36,261 nucleotides of DNA from Bacillus sp. ISL-45 (GCF_018613195.1 NZ_JAGGQQ010000020.1:1-36261), one strand, 5' to 3'; shown: positions 9,375-19,508, counted from the first letter of the stretch. Made by a program: numbers and translations. Notes: generated by a model not told the origin, from the sequence alone.

Positions 9375-11306
9375 CTATTCTTCTATCGGAGGATTATAGT
9401 TATATTGTGAACGGTCAACTTCAATAAAGTCTTTAGGAGTGTAAAAGCGCAGCAAATCGCCATTTACGACTTTATCTGAGTTTGCAAGCTTTTGTTCCGC
9501 TACTTCCTGCAATCTTTTAGCTTCTTCTAATTTGTTTTCTTCCAGCAAATCTCCCGTAGACGAGTCATAATATTTGCCCTCTGCAGAAGTGATTGTCGGA
9601 CTGACAAAATCTCCGTTCCTAAAAGGAACTAAATCATCATGCTGCTCTGATAGAATATCGGTACCAAAGTGCACATATTCTTTTGTGTTGATTCCAAGCA
9701 GATGCAGCAGGGTCGGAAGGAGGTCAATTTGTCCGGCATATTCGTGGTTCATTCCGCCTTCCATTCCTGGCACACGAATGAATAATGGAGTACGCTGCAA
9801 TCCCGCACTTTCAAACGGTGTAATTTTCTTCCCTATAACTTCCTTCATTGCCTTATTGTGATTATTAGAAATCCCATAGTGATCACCATACATTATGATA
9901 ATGGAGTTATCATATAAACCCGATTCCTTTAAATATGAAAAAAATTGTTCTAGAGCTTCATCTGCATATCTAGCTGTCTGGAAGTAATTATCGACTATTT
10001 TATTACCTGTCGTATGCTTCTCAAGTGTTGCCTCCTCTTGATCCATTGTAAATGGAAAATGGTGAGTAACCGTAATGAAATTAGCATAGAACGGCTGCGG
10101 CAATGATTCCAAATAAGGTTTAGATTGTTCAAAGAACGGTTTATCCATCAATCCATATTCAGCTAAATTAGTTGAGTCCATATCGAAATAACTGGAATCA
10201 AAAAACTTATCGTATCCCAAAGATTTATAAATTTCATCCCTGTTCCAAAAGCTCCCTGTATTTCCGTGGAAGACTGCAGATGTGTAGCCCTGCTTTTGGC
10301 TTAAGATTGCAGGAGCAGCTTGATAGGTATTTAACCCTTTCGTTGTAAAGGCTGAACCTTGAGGCAATCCATATAGCGAATTTGCTACCATGAATTCTGC
10401 ATCAGCTGTTTTACCTTGAGCTGTTTGATGAAAGAAATTATCAAAGTATAGTGTATTCTCTTCATTCGTTAAGGAATTTAAGAACGGAGTAACCTCTTCA
10501 CCGTGCAGTTCGTAATCAATAAGGAAATTTTGAATCGACTCCATGTGTACATAGATAACATTCATCCCTTTCCCTGCACCAAAATATTCAGGGTTTGGCT
10601 TAGCATAATTTGATTTTGTAAAGTTTATAATCTCCGTGCTATCATTACTGTCAGCCAAAGCCCTCTGTGCGTGGGCTTTAGTACTCTGGACAGCATCATA
10701 AACAGTATAATTGTACATCCCTAAATATTTCACAATGTAATTGCGGTCAAATCCTCGGGTTAATAATTGAGGACGATCCATTTCTGCAATTGCTAGATTT
10801 ATTCCTGATATACTTAAAGCAACCAACATTAAAGTAGTTAACCTTCGCGGTGCTATCTTCTTAACTTCAATTCTCTTAAAATTAATTAAAAGCAAAGCTA
10901 GAATCAAAATTACATCCGCAAAGAACAACACATCTGAAGGTCTTAAAAGTGTTCCAATACTGCCGCTGACATCCCCGAAGTTTTGGGTCTGGGTTAAAGT
11001 GGGCAGAGTGATGAAATCATTAAAAAAACGATAATATAAAGCGTTGGCAAATAAGAGAATTGACAATAATAAATCAATTACGATTAATGAAATATACTTT
11101 AGTCGTCCTTTAAATAAAAAAGCAAATCCTAAAAATAATATAGAAGAACCCAATGGATTTAAGAACAGCAAAAACTGTTGAATGCTATTTTCAATTCCTA
11201 AATTAAATTGTGTTAACTGGACAAAATATGTCTTTAACCAAAGGAAGACAACTGCAGTTATGAAAAAGAAAGTAAATTTATTTGTTATCTTGTTATTTAA
11301 CAGCAT
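9375..11306 (-). CDS. ltaS: LTA synthase family protein (polyglycerolphosphate polymerase)
   Basis: 643 aa: five N-terminal membrane helices (about 10-150), a linker with a possible signal-peptidase AxA site (AHA near 211-213), then an extracellular sulfatase-fold domain. Catalytic nucleophile Thr300 (HQTAQGKTADAEF), metal ligand Glu256 (YVHMES), THHFPF and YGDHYG are all present at the family positions. Such enzymes move glycerol-phosphate from phosphatidylglycerol onto lipoteichoic acid outside the membrane. Bacilli carry several paralogues (LtaS, YfnI, YqgS, YvgJ), and I cannot tell which this is. It is monocistronic, between its own terminator and a serine-recombinase gene transcribed away from it. 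Confidence 0.9.
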   Translation of the reverse strand: MLLNNKITNKFTFFFITAVVFLWLKTYFVQLTQFNLGIENSIQQFLLFLNPLGSSILFLGFAFLFKGRLKYISLIVIDLLLSILLFANALYYRFFNDFITLPTLTQTQNFGDVSGSIGTLLRPSDVLFFADVILILALLLINFKRIEVKKIAPRRLTTLMLVALSISGINLAIAEMDRPQLLTRGFDRNYIVKYLGMYNYTVYDAVQSTKAHAQRALADSNDSTEIINFTKSNYAKPNPEYFGAGKGMNVIYVHMESIQNFLIDYELHGEEVTPFLNSLTNEENTLYFDNFFHQTAQGKTADAEFMVANSLYGLPQGSAFTTKGLNTYQAAPAILSQKQGYTSAVFHGNTGSFWNRDEIYKSLGYDKFFDSSYFDMDSTNLAEYGLMDKPFFEQSKPYLESLPQPFYANFITVTHHFPFTMDQEEATLEKHTTGNKIVDNYFQTARYADEALEQFFSYLKESGLYDNSIIIMYGDHYGISNNHNKAMKEVIGKKITPFESAGLQRTPLFIRVPGMEGGMNHEYAGQIDLLPTLLHLLGINTKEYVHFGTDILSEQHDDLVPFRNGDFVSPTITSAEGKYYDSSTGDLLEENKLEEAKRLQEVAEQKLANSDKVVNGDLLRFYTPKDFIEVDRSQYNYNPPIEE

Positions 11307-11361
11307 ATTGATCTCTTCCTTTCATTCGGCCTGTGTGTTAAGTTAGTCGTCAAATTAAGCA

Positions 11362-11432
11362 GGTTCAATTTCAAAAAGCTTTTCAATAAAAGATAGTTTA
11401 ACACGTATCTTCCCAAAATTGAACCATTTTGG
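11362..11432. repeat. Inverted repeats upstream of serine recombinase
   Basis: GGTTCAATTT (11362-11371) and AAATTGAACC (11416-11425) are a perfect 10-bp inverted pair 44 bp apart. A second palindrome CCAAAAT/ATTTTGG (11413-11419, 11426-11432) overlaps the right arm. The position just before a resolvase-type gene would suit a recombination or autoregulation site, but nothing proves it. Confidence 0.4.
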
Positions 11433-11500
11433 TACTGGTAATTATCTATATGGTAACATGGTCATATTATTATCGTGGATAATGCGAGGAGTGATTGTAA

Positions 11501-12049
11501 GTGCTAATTGGCTATGCGAGGCCGTATTCAAGTGATCCACACTGTGAAGAGCAATTTAAGCTTCTTACCAACATAAACTGTGACAAAATCATAAAGGATG
11601 ATCATTTTACATCTAAACAGGGAAAAAATCTTAAAAATATGATGAATAGGCTTAAACCAGGAGACACAATCGTAGTTGTGAAGCTTTTTGCTTTTGCAGA
11701 TTCTACACGTCATCTAGCAGAATTGTTAAGCGCTATCGAGGATAAAGGAGCTAAATTTTTATCCTTAAAAGAAAATATCGATACAAGCAAAAATATCAAG
11801 GGTTCCTTCAAAGACATTATTTATCGAATCGTTGAATTTGAATCAGATATCATTAGTGAAAAAACTAAGAAAGGCTTAAGTGAAGCAAAACAAAAGGGAA
11901 TCATTCCCGGGAGGCCAAAAATTCCAGACGAAAATGTGAATAGAGCAATAGAAATGTATCAAAGTAAAGAGTACAGCTTATCAGAAATTAAAAATGAAAC
12001 CGGAATAAGCAAAACTACTTTATACAGATATCTTGAAAAGAAACAATAA
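11501..12049 (+). CDS. Resolvase-type serine recombinase, atypical catalytic domain
   Basis: 182 aa with a GTG start and AGGAG box 9 bases upstream. The N-terminal resolvase domain begins MLIGYARPYSSDPHCEEQ, where typical members have YARVSTxDQ; it has one extra residue and a possible nucleophile at Ser10 or Ser11. The region that is usually (D/E)RLxRSxxxL reads VVKLFAFADSTRHL, so the two conserved arginines of the active site are missing. The E-helix and C-terminal HTH (SLSEIKNETGISKTTLYRYL) look intact, preceded by the usual GRPK hinge. It probably binds DNA; catalysis is doubtful. It converges with the SIR2 gene. Confidence 0.85.
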   Translation: MLIGYARPYSSDPHCEEQFKLLTNINCDKIIKDDHFTSKQGKNLKNMMNRLKPGDTIVVVKLFAFADSTRHLAELLSAIEDKGAKFLSLKENIDTSKNIKGSFKDIIYRIVEFESDIISEKTKKGLSEAKQKGIIPGRPKIPDENVNRAIEMYQSKEYSLSEIKNETGISKTTLYRYLEKKQ

Positions 12050-12200
12050 ATAAGGCAAAAACAGCTAATCATGTCCTTTACTTATGTGGACAATTATTTA
12101 ATCTTATTTGTATATCATCTTTAGTTTTGCATTTCTTAATACCCGATGAGACGTTCTTTAAACTGAATATTAAGAGCTGCTCTCGCCTTTTTATAAAGAG
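12050..12200. other. Convergent intergenic spacer
   Basis: AT-rich region between the converging recombinase and SIR2 genes. No clear terminator hairpin or gene. Confidence 0.4.
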
Positions 12201-13007
12201 TTAAATCTTTTGCTTTAAATCTTTTAGGAACTGGACTAATGCTTCTCCTGGTTCCTCATTTTGATAAACAATGGGGATGATTCCTCGTTCTTTCAATAGC
12301 CTTTCTTTAACAGGATTTGGGTCCACTAAAAAAATGTATGAGTTTGGTCGTAAAGATTCGTATCTAGATTTCTCCCATTGTTTTTGTAATTTATATAACA
12401 TATACCTTATGTTAATATCGGATAAGCTATATCCAATAAACAAAATTGATTTTCCTAAAGAATCGGATCGCAGCTTAATATCCAAAGGTGATTCAAAATC
12501 CAGTCTGTTAAAAAAACTTGATTCGGTTAAAACGATGGATGAATCGTGATCAAAGTCCCCATGAAACTTGATGATCTGTGGTGTATTTTCTTTAATTCTT
12601 GCAATGTCCACCATATTTGTAATCTTTATATAATCCTTTTTATAATAATCGTAAGCATATTCCAGCCATCTATCAAAGTTAGTCGTATAGATAATTGGAA
12701 ACCCAATTTCTACAATGATTTTATGAATTTCTGATTGCCCAATATCTATATTAGGATTATGCCACTTACGATCCATCCAACTTCTAAGTTCACCTAAAGA
12801 ACCCTTTTGATGAAAGTAATATTCAGCTAAGATCAAAAAATCATTATTTCCCCAAGCATTAAGAACTTCTGGGTCGAATCCAAGCTGGCTGGCCATTTCA
12901 TCAATCAATTCTCCATATGTTGGTAACCCCAAGTTTTTGGATATACCAGAACCCACGAAAAGAATGACATTATTATCTTTTATTAAATGAACTAATTCAT
13001 TTATCAT
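12201..13007 (-). CDS. Stand-alone SIR2-family protein
   Basis: 268 aa, a SIR2_2-type Rossmann domain. NAD-binding FVGSGISKNLGLPTYGEL (17-34), TTNFD (108-112), catalytic-type His in KFHGD (147-151) and FIGYSLSDINIR (190-201) occur in the usual order. There is no zinc-binding Cys quartet, unlike deacetylase sirtuins. Proteins of this branch are common NAD+-degrading effectors in anti-phage systems (ThsA, DSR, SIR2-APAZ and others), and some act alone. No partner gene is adjacent on its strand. RBS AAGGGGTG precedes ATG. Defence use is inference from family and setting beside a recombinase. Confidence 0.8.
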   Translation of the reverse strand: MINELVHLIKDNNVILFVGSGISKNLGLPTYGELIDEMASQLGFDPEVLNAWGNNDFLILAEYYFHQKGSLGELRSWMDRKWHNPNIDIGQSEIHKIIVEIGFPIIYTTNFDRWLEYAYDYYKKDYIKITNMVDIARIKENTPQIIKFHGDFDHDSSIVLTESSFFNRLDFESPLDIKLRSDSLGKSILFIGYSLSDINIRYMLYKLQKQWEKSRYESLRPNSYIFLVDPNPVKERLLKERGIIPIVYQNEEPGEALVQFLKDLKQKI

Positions 13008-13028
13008 AAGTACACCCCTTCATCAAAG

Positions 13029-13058
13029 ATATTATTTAAGAATAAAAAAAGTTCTCAA
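13029..13058 (-). promoter_or_regulatory. Probable promoter of SIR2 gene
   Basis: Minus strand: -35 TTGAGA (13053-13058), 18-nt spacer, -10 TAATAT (13029-13034). This places the start of transcription about 15-20 nt before the gene. Confidence 0.5.
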
Positions 13059-13151
13059 GTTAGATAATCTACATTGGCTGGTTGGGAAACATCACACAAG
13101 CTATTACGGTGGTAAAGAGAAAAATAATGAAACAAGAAATTGAAAGGTACC

Positions 13152-13187
13152 AAAAAACACACTAATACATTGTTTAGTGTGTTTTTT
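13152..13187. terminator. Bidirectional terminator after helD
   Basis: 14-bp stem (AAAAAACACACTAA / TTAGTGTGTTTTTT) that includes the helD stop codon at 13174-13176. The A/T runs on both arms make it work in both directions. Confidence 0.85.
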
Positions 13188-15501
13188 GCATCGTTTCTTT
13201 TATCTCTATATGAATCGGATCCACCCGGTCAAGCAAGAAAGAAGAAGGGTCAGGTCCATATAAGAAAAGTCGATGCATCGGTCTTGTCATTCCTACATAA
13301 ATCAACTTTATATCCAGTTCTTTCTCCGAATAAGGTTCCTCGATAGATACCATTAAAACAGCATCAAACTCGAGTCCCTTTGACAAGTATGCGGGTACAA
13401 TTGAAATTTGGCCTTTGACCATATCTTCCTGCTCATTCAGGAGTTGAAATGACAAATTGCTTTTTTCCATCACCTTTTTTATCTTGCTGCAATCACTTGC
13501 CGTTCGACCAATTATCGCGATGGAGTGTAGGTCCACTTCAACTAAGGCTCGAATATCTCTTTCAATCAGGCTTGCCAACTCTTCCTGGTCAGATGGATTA
13601 ATCTGGTGGAACACTGGTTTGGGCCCTCTCCTTACTACCGGTTCAACCTGGGGAAGATCTTCATCCATGATAGCCAGAATATCATTCGCAAGCTCCATTA
13701 TTTCAACAGTGGTACGATAGCTTTTTTGAAGCGTTAAATAATTCGCTTCCGGAAAGATCTGCTCTGTCAGTGGCTCCCAGCTTCTTGTTCCCCGATACGC
13801 GTGGATTCCCTGAGCCAAGTCCCCGACGATCGTAAAGAGATTTGTATCAAACCCTTCTTTTAATGCCGCAAATTGAAAATAGCTATAATCCTGGGCTTCA
13901 TCAATAAAAACACTTTTCATCTTATGCTTTTCATCTAAACCCATTAGCTTTGACTTTAAATAAAAAAGCGGGGCAAGGTCTTCAAGTTCATATGCTTTCT
14001 TTCCAAAAATACTTCTCGAATAATTCACGAGCTGGTTGACTTCCTCTTCCGATAAACCATCTGCATAAGTAGCCAATAATTCCTCGGAAGTCATCAATTT
14101 TTGATATAAAGTGTAGATATCCTTTTTCTCGAAGTAATTCATATACGTTTTGACAGCATTCTTAATTGATGATTGAAGCTGCTCGCTTCTTTTTTCTTTT
14201 CCATCCATCAAAGAGACGACCTTCTGCCGCCTTTTATCATTATCTTTTATGCCGTATATCGCTTTCTCCAGTGCTTCTTCATACCTTTCCTGGAACCTTG
14301 TAAGAATCTGAACCTTTTTTACTTTTACATGGTTGGTTAAGAGCTGCTTTATTTTATCCACCCGGCTATAAACAGGCAGATACCGATATTCCTTAAGAAA
14401 CAGTCTTTTTAGTTTTGTAGCCTTCATCAATCGGTATTTTTCGACAAAGAAATCCTCAGTTGGGGCCAGTTTCTTTTCTATATCACTTATATAAGCATCA
14501 AGTACATCTTTAAATTCCAGTGAACCTTTGAATGTTGATATTCTGCTTATCAGTTCATCTTTTGCCTTTCCCTCCACTAATGCAAGCAGCTTTTTTTCAG
14601 GGGGAATGACCTTAATTTTCTTACCTAGAGCAGATCGAATATAATCCATAAAAGTAGTCTGGTTGATTTTTCCTACACCTAATTCAGGAAGCACGTCAGA
14701 TATATAGTCAATGAAAAGTCTATTTGGCGCTAAAATCATTAGCTTTTCGGGTCTGAATCGCTCACCGAATGTGTATAGAAAATATGAGATGCGGTGAAGG
14801 GCAATGGTTGTTTTACCGCTGCCGGCTGCTCCCTGGACAATAATCGGATGCTGAAGGGACGCACGAATGACTTCGTTTTGTTCCTTTTGGATTGTCGTCA
14901 CGATTTCAGTTAGCCTGTTGTCTGCTTTCCCTGACAGTGATTTCTGCAGCAACTCATCATGCGTAGTCAGGTCTATATCGTGGAAATCCTTCAGCTTCCC
15001 TTCCTGGATCTCATACTGCCTCTTTAAGGAAAGATAGCCATCCCGCTGTTCGCCATTCACTTCATAGCTGACTTCACCCAATCGACCATCGTAATAAACA
15101 TTTGCAATTGGCGATCTCCAGTCCACGATGATTGGCATCTGGTTTTCTCTATCGTATAAAGATGTTTTACCAATATACAGGACTTCTTCGACCTCATCAT
15201 CCTGTTTTTTAAAATTGATTCTTGAGAAATAGGGCTTGTTCAATACGCTTTCTAATCGCTCTAACTCATTTTCTGCCAACTCCAGGAACTTGGCATTCGT
15301 TAAAATATTGATATAACTTAAACTGCTGTCGAGGTAATCCAGGTCTTCAAATGCCTGTTTAATGTTTTCTGTAAAAGATTGTTTATTTTCTTTGGACGCT
15401 TCAAGGATTGTTCTGATATATAGTTTCGTAAACTCGAGACGTTCTACCTCTTTCTGATAATCAGCATGCTTCAGAATTGAGGCTTTGCTTTTTTCAGACA
15501 T
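13174..15501 (-). CDS. helD: RNA polymerase recycling helicase HelD
   Basis: 775 aa if started at ATG 15499-15501 (MSEKSKASIL), which matches the B. subtilis HelD length. A GGAGGT box lies 12 bases upstream, and the frame extends further without a better RBS. Superfamily-1 helicase motifs: P-loop QGAAGSGKTT (223-232), Walker B FIDEAQDYS, VGDLAQGIHAYRG, YLSKGLEFDAVL and YVGMTRPMHRL. The charged N-terminal coiled coil is the part that enters the RNA polymerase secondary channel. HelD removes stalled RNA polymerase from DNA using ATP and can confer rifampicin tolerance in some species. Its terminator follows directly. Confidence 0.9.
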   Translation of the reverse strand: MSEKSKASILKHADYQKEVERLEFTKLYIRTILEASKENKQSFTENIKQAFEDLDYLDSSLSYINILTNAKFLELAENELERLESVLNKPYFSRINFKKQDDEVEEVLYIGKTSLYDRENQMPIIVDWRSPIANVYYDGRLGEVSYEVNGEQRDGYLSLKRQYEIQEGKLKDFHDIDLTTHDELLQKSLSGKADNRLTEIVTTIQKEQNEVIRASLQHPIIVQGAAGSGKTTIALHRISYFLYTFGERFRPEKLMILAPNRLFIDYISDVLPELGVGKINQTTFMDYIRSALGKKIKVIPPEKKLLALVEGKAKDELISRISTFKGSLEFKDVLDAYISDIEKKLAPTEDFFVEKYRLMKATKLKRLFLKEYRYLPVYSRVDKIKQLLTNHVKVKKVQILTRFQERYEEALEKAIYGIKDNDKRRQKVVSLMDGKEKRSEQLQSSIKNAVKTYMNYFEKKDIYTLYQKLMTSEELLATYADGLSEEEVNQLVNYSRSIFGKKAYELEDLAPLFYLKSKLMGLDEKHKMKSVFIDEAQDYSYFQFAALKEGFDTNLFTIVGDLAQGIHAYRGTRSWEPLTEQIFPEANYLTLQKSYRTTVEIMELANDILAIMDEDLPQVEPVVRRGPKPVFHQINPSDQEELASLIERDIRALVEVDLHSIAIIGRTASDCSKIKKVMEKSNLSFQLLNEQEDMVKGQISIVPAYLSKGLEFDAVLMVSIEEPYSEKELDIKLIYVGMTRPMHRLFLYGPDPSSFLLDRVDPIHIEIKETMQKTH

Positions 15502-15641
15502 TTGCGGCTCATGACCTCCATTCGAAAACATTATTTTTATTGGTGATGTTTTGTTGTTACTGAAGAGAAAGAAGAAAATTGAGGTGTAAAGGGGTTTTAA
15601 AAACAACTCGACTATAACATAGTCAGGAATTAGCTGGCAAA

Positions 15642-15666
15642 TAAAAAAAGAGCGCATAAAGCGCCC
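15642..15666 (-). terminator. Terminator of the sulP-uspA unit
   Basis: Minus strand: GGGCGC/GCGCTC stem (one G-U) with a TTTAT loop, then TTTTTTTAT. It begins 8 bp after the uspA stop codon. Confidence 0.8.
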
Positions 15667-15674
15667 TTACATGT

Positions 15675-16094
15675 TTATTTCACGATCATTACTGGACAAT
15701 TTGCCCTTTTGGCTACCTTATGGCTAACACTTCCGAGCATCAGTTCTTGCAGTCCATTAAGCCCTCTGCTCCCGATGACAACCAAATCAAATTTGTTTTT
15801 ATTTGTGTAATCGACCATAGCAGGACCTGGCTCTCCATGAAGGATTTTGATTTCAAAGTTAACACCTGATTCCTTGGCTTTCTGCTCAATGTCTTTTAAA
15901 CGCTCTTTCCTTTTGTCATTGATATCCGAGGAGTTCCAATTGCTTAGGACATCAGACTTTGAGCTGTCACCATCCACGACATAAACGATTTCAATTTTTG
16001 AATCTCCCTGGCAATTCGCAATCATGATGGCATGGTCAGCTGCACGCTTGGAGTGTTCAGATCCGTCAGCTGCTAAAAGAATTTTTTGATACAT
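15675..16094 (-). CDS. Universal stress protein, UspA family
   Basis: 139 aa from ATG 16092-16094 (MYQKILLAADGSEHSK), preferred because AGAGGTGAT lies just upstream; a start three codons earlier is also open. The ATP-binding signature GSRGLNGLQELMLGSVSHKV (G-2x-G-9x-G-S) is complete. It follows the first SulP gene by 16 bp, an arrangement seen in many bacteria, where the Usp protein may regulate the anion transporter. Cytoplasmic. Confidence 0.9.
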   Translation of the reverse strand: MYQKILLAADGSEHSKRAADHAIMIANCQGDSKIEIVYVVDGDSSKSDVLSNWNSSDINDKRKERLKDIEQKAKESGVNFEIKILHGEPGPAMVDYTNKNKFDLVVIGSRGLNGLQELMLGSVSHKVAKRANCPVMIVK

Positions 16095-16110
16095 TCCTAT
16101 CACCTCTTTA

Positions 16111-17559
16111 TTAATGTGAACCCAGTTTATTGGCCAGCTTCTCAGCCAATTCTGAGCTTTCCTGATTCATTCCGGTTACAAGTATCTTCTTTCCGTTTTC
16201 CTTAAACTTGTTCACAATTTTATCGATTGCTGCTACCGCAGAATCATCCCATAGATGTGATTTGCTCAAATTCACTTCTACAAACTCTACATCCTCTTTA
16301 TAATCAAACTTCTTAATGAGTTCTGTCACTGAGGCAAAGAAAAGTTCACCGCGAACCTTATAAATTCGGGTGTTTTTTTCAAGGGAGCTTTTCACTTCTA
16401 CTTGCGAAATCTTTGATACAAAGAATATCGCGCTTAAAAGGATTCCTGTAAAAACACCAATAGCTAAATTATGGGTGAAAACTACAGTCAATACTGTTAC
16501 TACCATAACAATCGCATCCGTTTTTGGCAATAGATGGATAGTTTTTATTGAATTCCAGTCAAAAGTGCTGATGGCAACCATGATCATTACTCCTGCAAGC
16601 GCCGCCATCGGAATCTGTGCCACAATATCTCCTAACAGGACAATCAAGAGTATCAATACCACCCCTGATACCAAAGAGGATAGTCTTTCACGCCCACCTG
16701 ACTTTATATTTATGACAGATTGGCCAATCATAGCACACCCAGCCATCCCACCAAAAAATCCTGTGACGATATTGGCAATCCCCTGTCCTCTGCTCTCTGT
16801 GTCTTTATTACTTTCAGAATCAGTCATATCATCTACGATGGTCGCAGTCAACAATGACTCTAACAGGCCAACTAAAGCTAATGCTAGTGAGTAGGGAAAT
16901 ATGATTATTAACGTATCAATTGATAAAGGGATATCAGGAAACAAGAAAACAGGCAAAGTTTTAGTTAAAGACCCCATATCCCCGACTGTCCTGACATCAA
17001 TCCCTATTATAATGACGATTGCAGTTACAATCACAATAGCGACCAGCGTCGAGGGGATTGCCTTAGTTATGTAAGGTAACAGGTAGATGATTAACAACGT
17101 TAACCCTGCTAACATATACACCATTAATGGAGCATCCACAAAATTATCAAGCTGAGACATAAAAATCAAAATTGCAAGTGCATTTACGAATCCCACCATG
17201 ACAGAACGGGGAATAAATTTCATATATCTCGAAAGTTTAAATACACCAAATAATATTTGTAGAACTCCTGTTAAAATCGTTGCGGCTAGTAAGTATTGAA
17301 GACCATGATCTGCTACAAGGTTAATAAAAAGTAACGCCATTGCCCCTGTAGCACCTGAAATCATCCCAGGTCTGCCTCCTACAAATGCAATGACCACGGC
17401 AATGGTAAAGGACGCGTACAATCCTACCATTGGATCAACACCGGCAATGATTGAGAATGCAATTGCCTCTGGTATTAGCGCAATCGCGACAACAATTCCA
17501 GAAAGGACATCTCCTTTTATATTTCCAAACCAAGAATTCATATAGCTCCTATTTTCCAT
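16111..17559 (-). CDS. SulP-family inorganic anion transporter with STAS domain
   Basis: 482 aa: about 10-14 membrane helices (to about 385) and a C-terminal STAS domain (about 390-480; [23 protein letters not shown]). The SulP signature [12 protein letters not shown] near the N-terminus and the [18 protein letters not shown] stretch are present. Substrate (sulfate, bicarbonate or other) cannot be read from sequence. A strong AAGGAGGG box precedes ATG. It is co-transcribed with uspA and is a close paralogue of the next gene upstream, which has its own terminator. Confidence 0.9.
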   Translation of the reverse strand: MENRSYMNSWFGNIKGDVLSGIVVAIALIPEAIAFSIIAGVDPMVGLYASFTIAVVIAFVGGRPGMISGATGAMALLFINLVADHGLQYLLAATILTGVLQILFGVFKLSRYMKFIPRSVMVGFVNALAILIFMSQLDNFVDAPLMVYMLAGLTLLIIYLLPYITKAIPSTLVAIVIVTAIVIIIGIDVRTVGDMGSLTKTLPVFLFPDIPLSIDTLIIIFPYSLALALVGLLESLLTATIVDDMTDSESNKDTESRGQGIANIVTGFFGGMAGCAMIGQSVINIKSGGRERLSSLVSGVVLILLIVLLGDIVAQIPMAALAGVMIMVAISTFDWNSIKTIHLLPKTDAIVMVVTVLTVVFTHNLAIGVFTGILLSAIFFVSKISQVEVKSSLEKNTRIYKVRGELFFASVTELIKKFDYKEDVEFVEVNLSKSHLWDDSAVAAIDKIVNKFKENGKKILVTGMNQESSELAEKLANKLGSH

Positions 17560-17682
17560 TTTGGCCCTCCTTTTTTATTGATATTTTGTGTACTTAGCCA
17601 AAAACAATGTGAACAATGAAAAACCAATTTTTACTGCATTTACTCTTTCACTCAAAATGAACATATTAAACCCCAAAATAAA

Positions 17683-17717
17683 AAACCCAAGCTCGTCTGA
17701 TAGACTATCTTGGGTTT
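17683..17717. terminator. Terminator between the two sulP genes
   Basis: 9-bp perfect stem AAACCCAAG/CTTGGGTTT. In the minus direction it is followed by TTTTATTTT. It ends the upstream SulP gene 10 bp after its stop. Confidence 0.85.
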
Positions 17718-17726
17718 AGCTTTATT

Positions 17727-19193
17727 CTAGTGACCGGAAAGTTTTGCTCCCGGCTTTTTGTGAACTGCCATTTTATCAACTAAGTTCATACTTGCTTCAT
17801 TTAAGCCAACTAAGCGAACGACCACGCCTGTTGCCCTTAGTTTCAAGACAATCTTATCAATTGCTGCTACTGCTGAGTCATCCCAAACATGAGAATGGGT
17901 GAAATCAATCTCAACCTCTTTGACATCTTCATTGAAATTAACCGCATCCATTAGTTCATCAACAGAAGCAAAGAAAACCTGGCCTTTCACTGTATAGATT
18001 TTCTTTTCACCTTCCATCATAGTATCAACACGGACTTTTGATATCTTGGCTACAAAGAAGATGGCACTTAGGATGATTCCTGCAAATACCCCTTTTGAAA
18101 GGTCATGCGTGGCAACCACAGTAATAACCGTTACAACCATTACAATTGAATCGGTAATTGGAGCTTTTGTGACACCTTTTATCGAACTCCAATCAAACGT
18201 ACCGATAGAGACCATGATCATGACACCAACTAAAGCTGCCATAGGGATTTGAATAACAATTTTGCTCAGAACAATAATCATGAACAACAAGACAACACCG
18301 GCTACTAAAGAAGAAAGCCTTCCTTTTCCTCCGGACTTCACATTGATAACTGATTGACCGATCATCGCACAACCTGCCATCCCTCCAAAGAATCCAGTTA
18401 TGATGTTGGCAATTCCCTGGCCGCGGCTTTCCTTGTTCTTATCACTTGCTGTATCAGTCATGTCATCAACAATTGAAGCTGTAAGCAGAGATTCAAGAAT
18501 GCCAACTATTGCAAGAGCTAAAGCGTATGGAAATATAATGCTCAATGTTTCCATATTAAAAGGAACGTTCGGGATAAAGAATGATGGCAATGCAGCAGTC
18601 AATTCTCCCATGTCACCCACTGCCTTCACATCACTTTTTGTGAAAATGGCTATGACAGTAATAATGATAATAGCAACTAGCGGAGATGGGATTGATTTAT
18701 TAATCCGCGGAAAAAGATAAATAATGGCCAATGTACCAGCTACAAGAGCATACATTTCCCACCCGGCACCTGTGAATTGCTCTAGCTGAGCCATAAAAAT
18801 AAGGATTGCAAGGGCATTTACAAATCCGATCATCACCGAGCGTGGGATAAACTTCATAAATCTGGCCAATTTAAATACACCAAAAAGGATTTGAAGGACA
18901 CCTGTTAAGATTGTGGCAGCAAACAAATACTGTAACCCGTGATCGGCTACTAAAGTGACCATCAATAACGCCATTGCTCCTGTTGCACCAGAAATCATTC
19001 CAGGTCTGCCACCAATGAATGCGATCACTACTGCGATGCTAAAAGAAGCATACAAACCTACCATTGGATCAACGCCAGCAATTATTGAAAATGCAATCGC
19101 TTCGGGAATCAATGCTAGGGCTACGACTATACCCGCAAGTATGTCTCCCTTAAGATTTCCGAACCACTGCTGTTTAATTGTATTAATGTTCAA
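17727..19193 (-). CDS. SulP-family inorganic anion transporter with STAS domain (paralogue 2)
   Basis: 488 aa, same architecture as its downstream neighbour, with long identical blocks ([20 protein letters not shown], [25 protein letters not shown]). STAS domain: [23 protein letters not shown]. It starts at TTG 19191-19193, with AAGGAG 9 bases upstream (no ATG fits). The C-terminus carries an extra basic tail. The pair is a tandem duplication that has diverged, with separate transcription. An 8-bp hairpin (GACTTTGA/TCAAAGTC, 19224-19246) lies in its leader. Confidence 0.9.
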   Translation of the reverse strand: MNINTIKQQWFGNLKGDILAGIVVALALIPEAIAFSIIAGVDPMVGLYASFSIAVVIAFIGGRPGMISGATGAMALLMVTLVADHGLQYLFAATILTGVLQILFGVFKLARFMKFIPRSVMIGFVNALAILIFMAQLEQFTGAGWEMYALVAGTLAIIYLFPRINKSIPSPLVAIIIITVIAIFTKSDVKAVGDMGELTAALPSFFIPNVPFNMETLSIIFPYALALAIVGILESLLTASIVDDMTDTASDKNKESRGQGIANIITGFFGGMAGCAMIGQSVINVKSGGKGRLSSLVAGVVLLFMIIVLSKIVIQIPMAALVGVMIMVSIGTFDWSSIKGVTKAPITDSIVMVVTVITVVATHDLSKGVFAGIILSAIFFVAKISKVRVDTMMEGEKKIYTVKGQVFFASVDELMDAVNFNEDVKEVEIDFTHSHVWDDSAVAAIDKIVLKLRATGVVVRLVGLNEASMNLVDKMAVHKKPGAKLSGH

Positions 19194-19490
19194 AAAAACA
19201 CTCCTTTATAATTTAATTTTTTGTTGACTTTGAACTCTCATCAAAGTCTGGGCCGTTGAAAACAAGGTAATATTACCACATCTGAAGAAAGTGGCAACCC
19301 GACATGTAAGCGGTTATTTACCTTTTTCTCTCTCGAATTCGTCAATTTTCGTGTTTTTACTATGGTGATAGTGAAATTTTTCATTTTCATTATTCCTTTT
19401 TCGAAACAGGTAAGTGCTAAAACTACAAACCCTTTGAAATCTTTGTTATACTGGGAGTGTTCGTCGGTATAATCAAATAAGCAAGGAGGA
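19194..19490. other. Divergent intergenic region, sulP / methyltransferase
   Basis: It holds the leader hairpin of the second sulP gene and, toward the right, a possible plus-strand promoter (-10 TATAAT at about 19469-19474 with a weak -35). A long minus-strand frame here overlaps the methyltransferase start and has no RBS or recognisable product. Confidence 0.4.
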
Positions 19491-19508
19491 ATGAAGGAGA
19501 GAACAAAC

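Noticed and set aside
15502-15657. N-terminal extension of HelD
   Set aside because: No RBS before the upstream starts, a hydrophobic low-complexity sequence, and the shorter form matches the known length.
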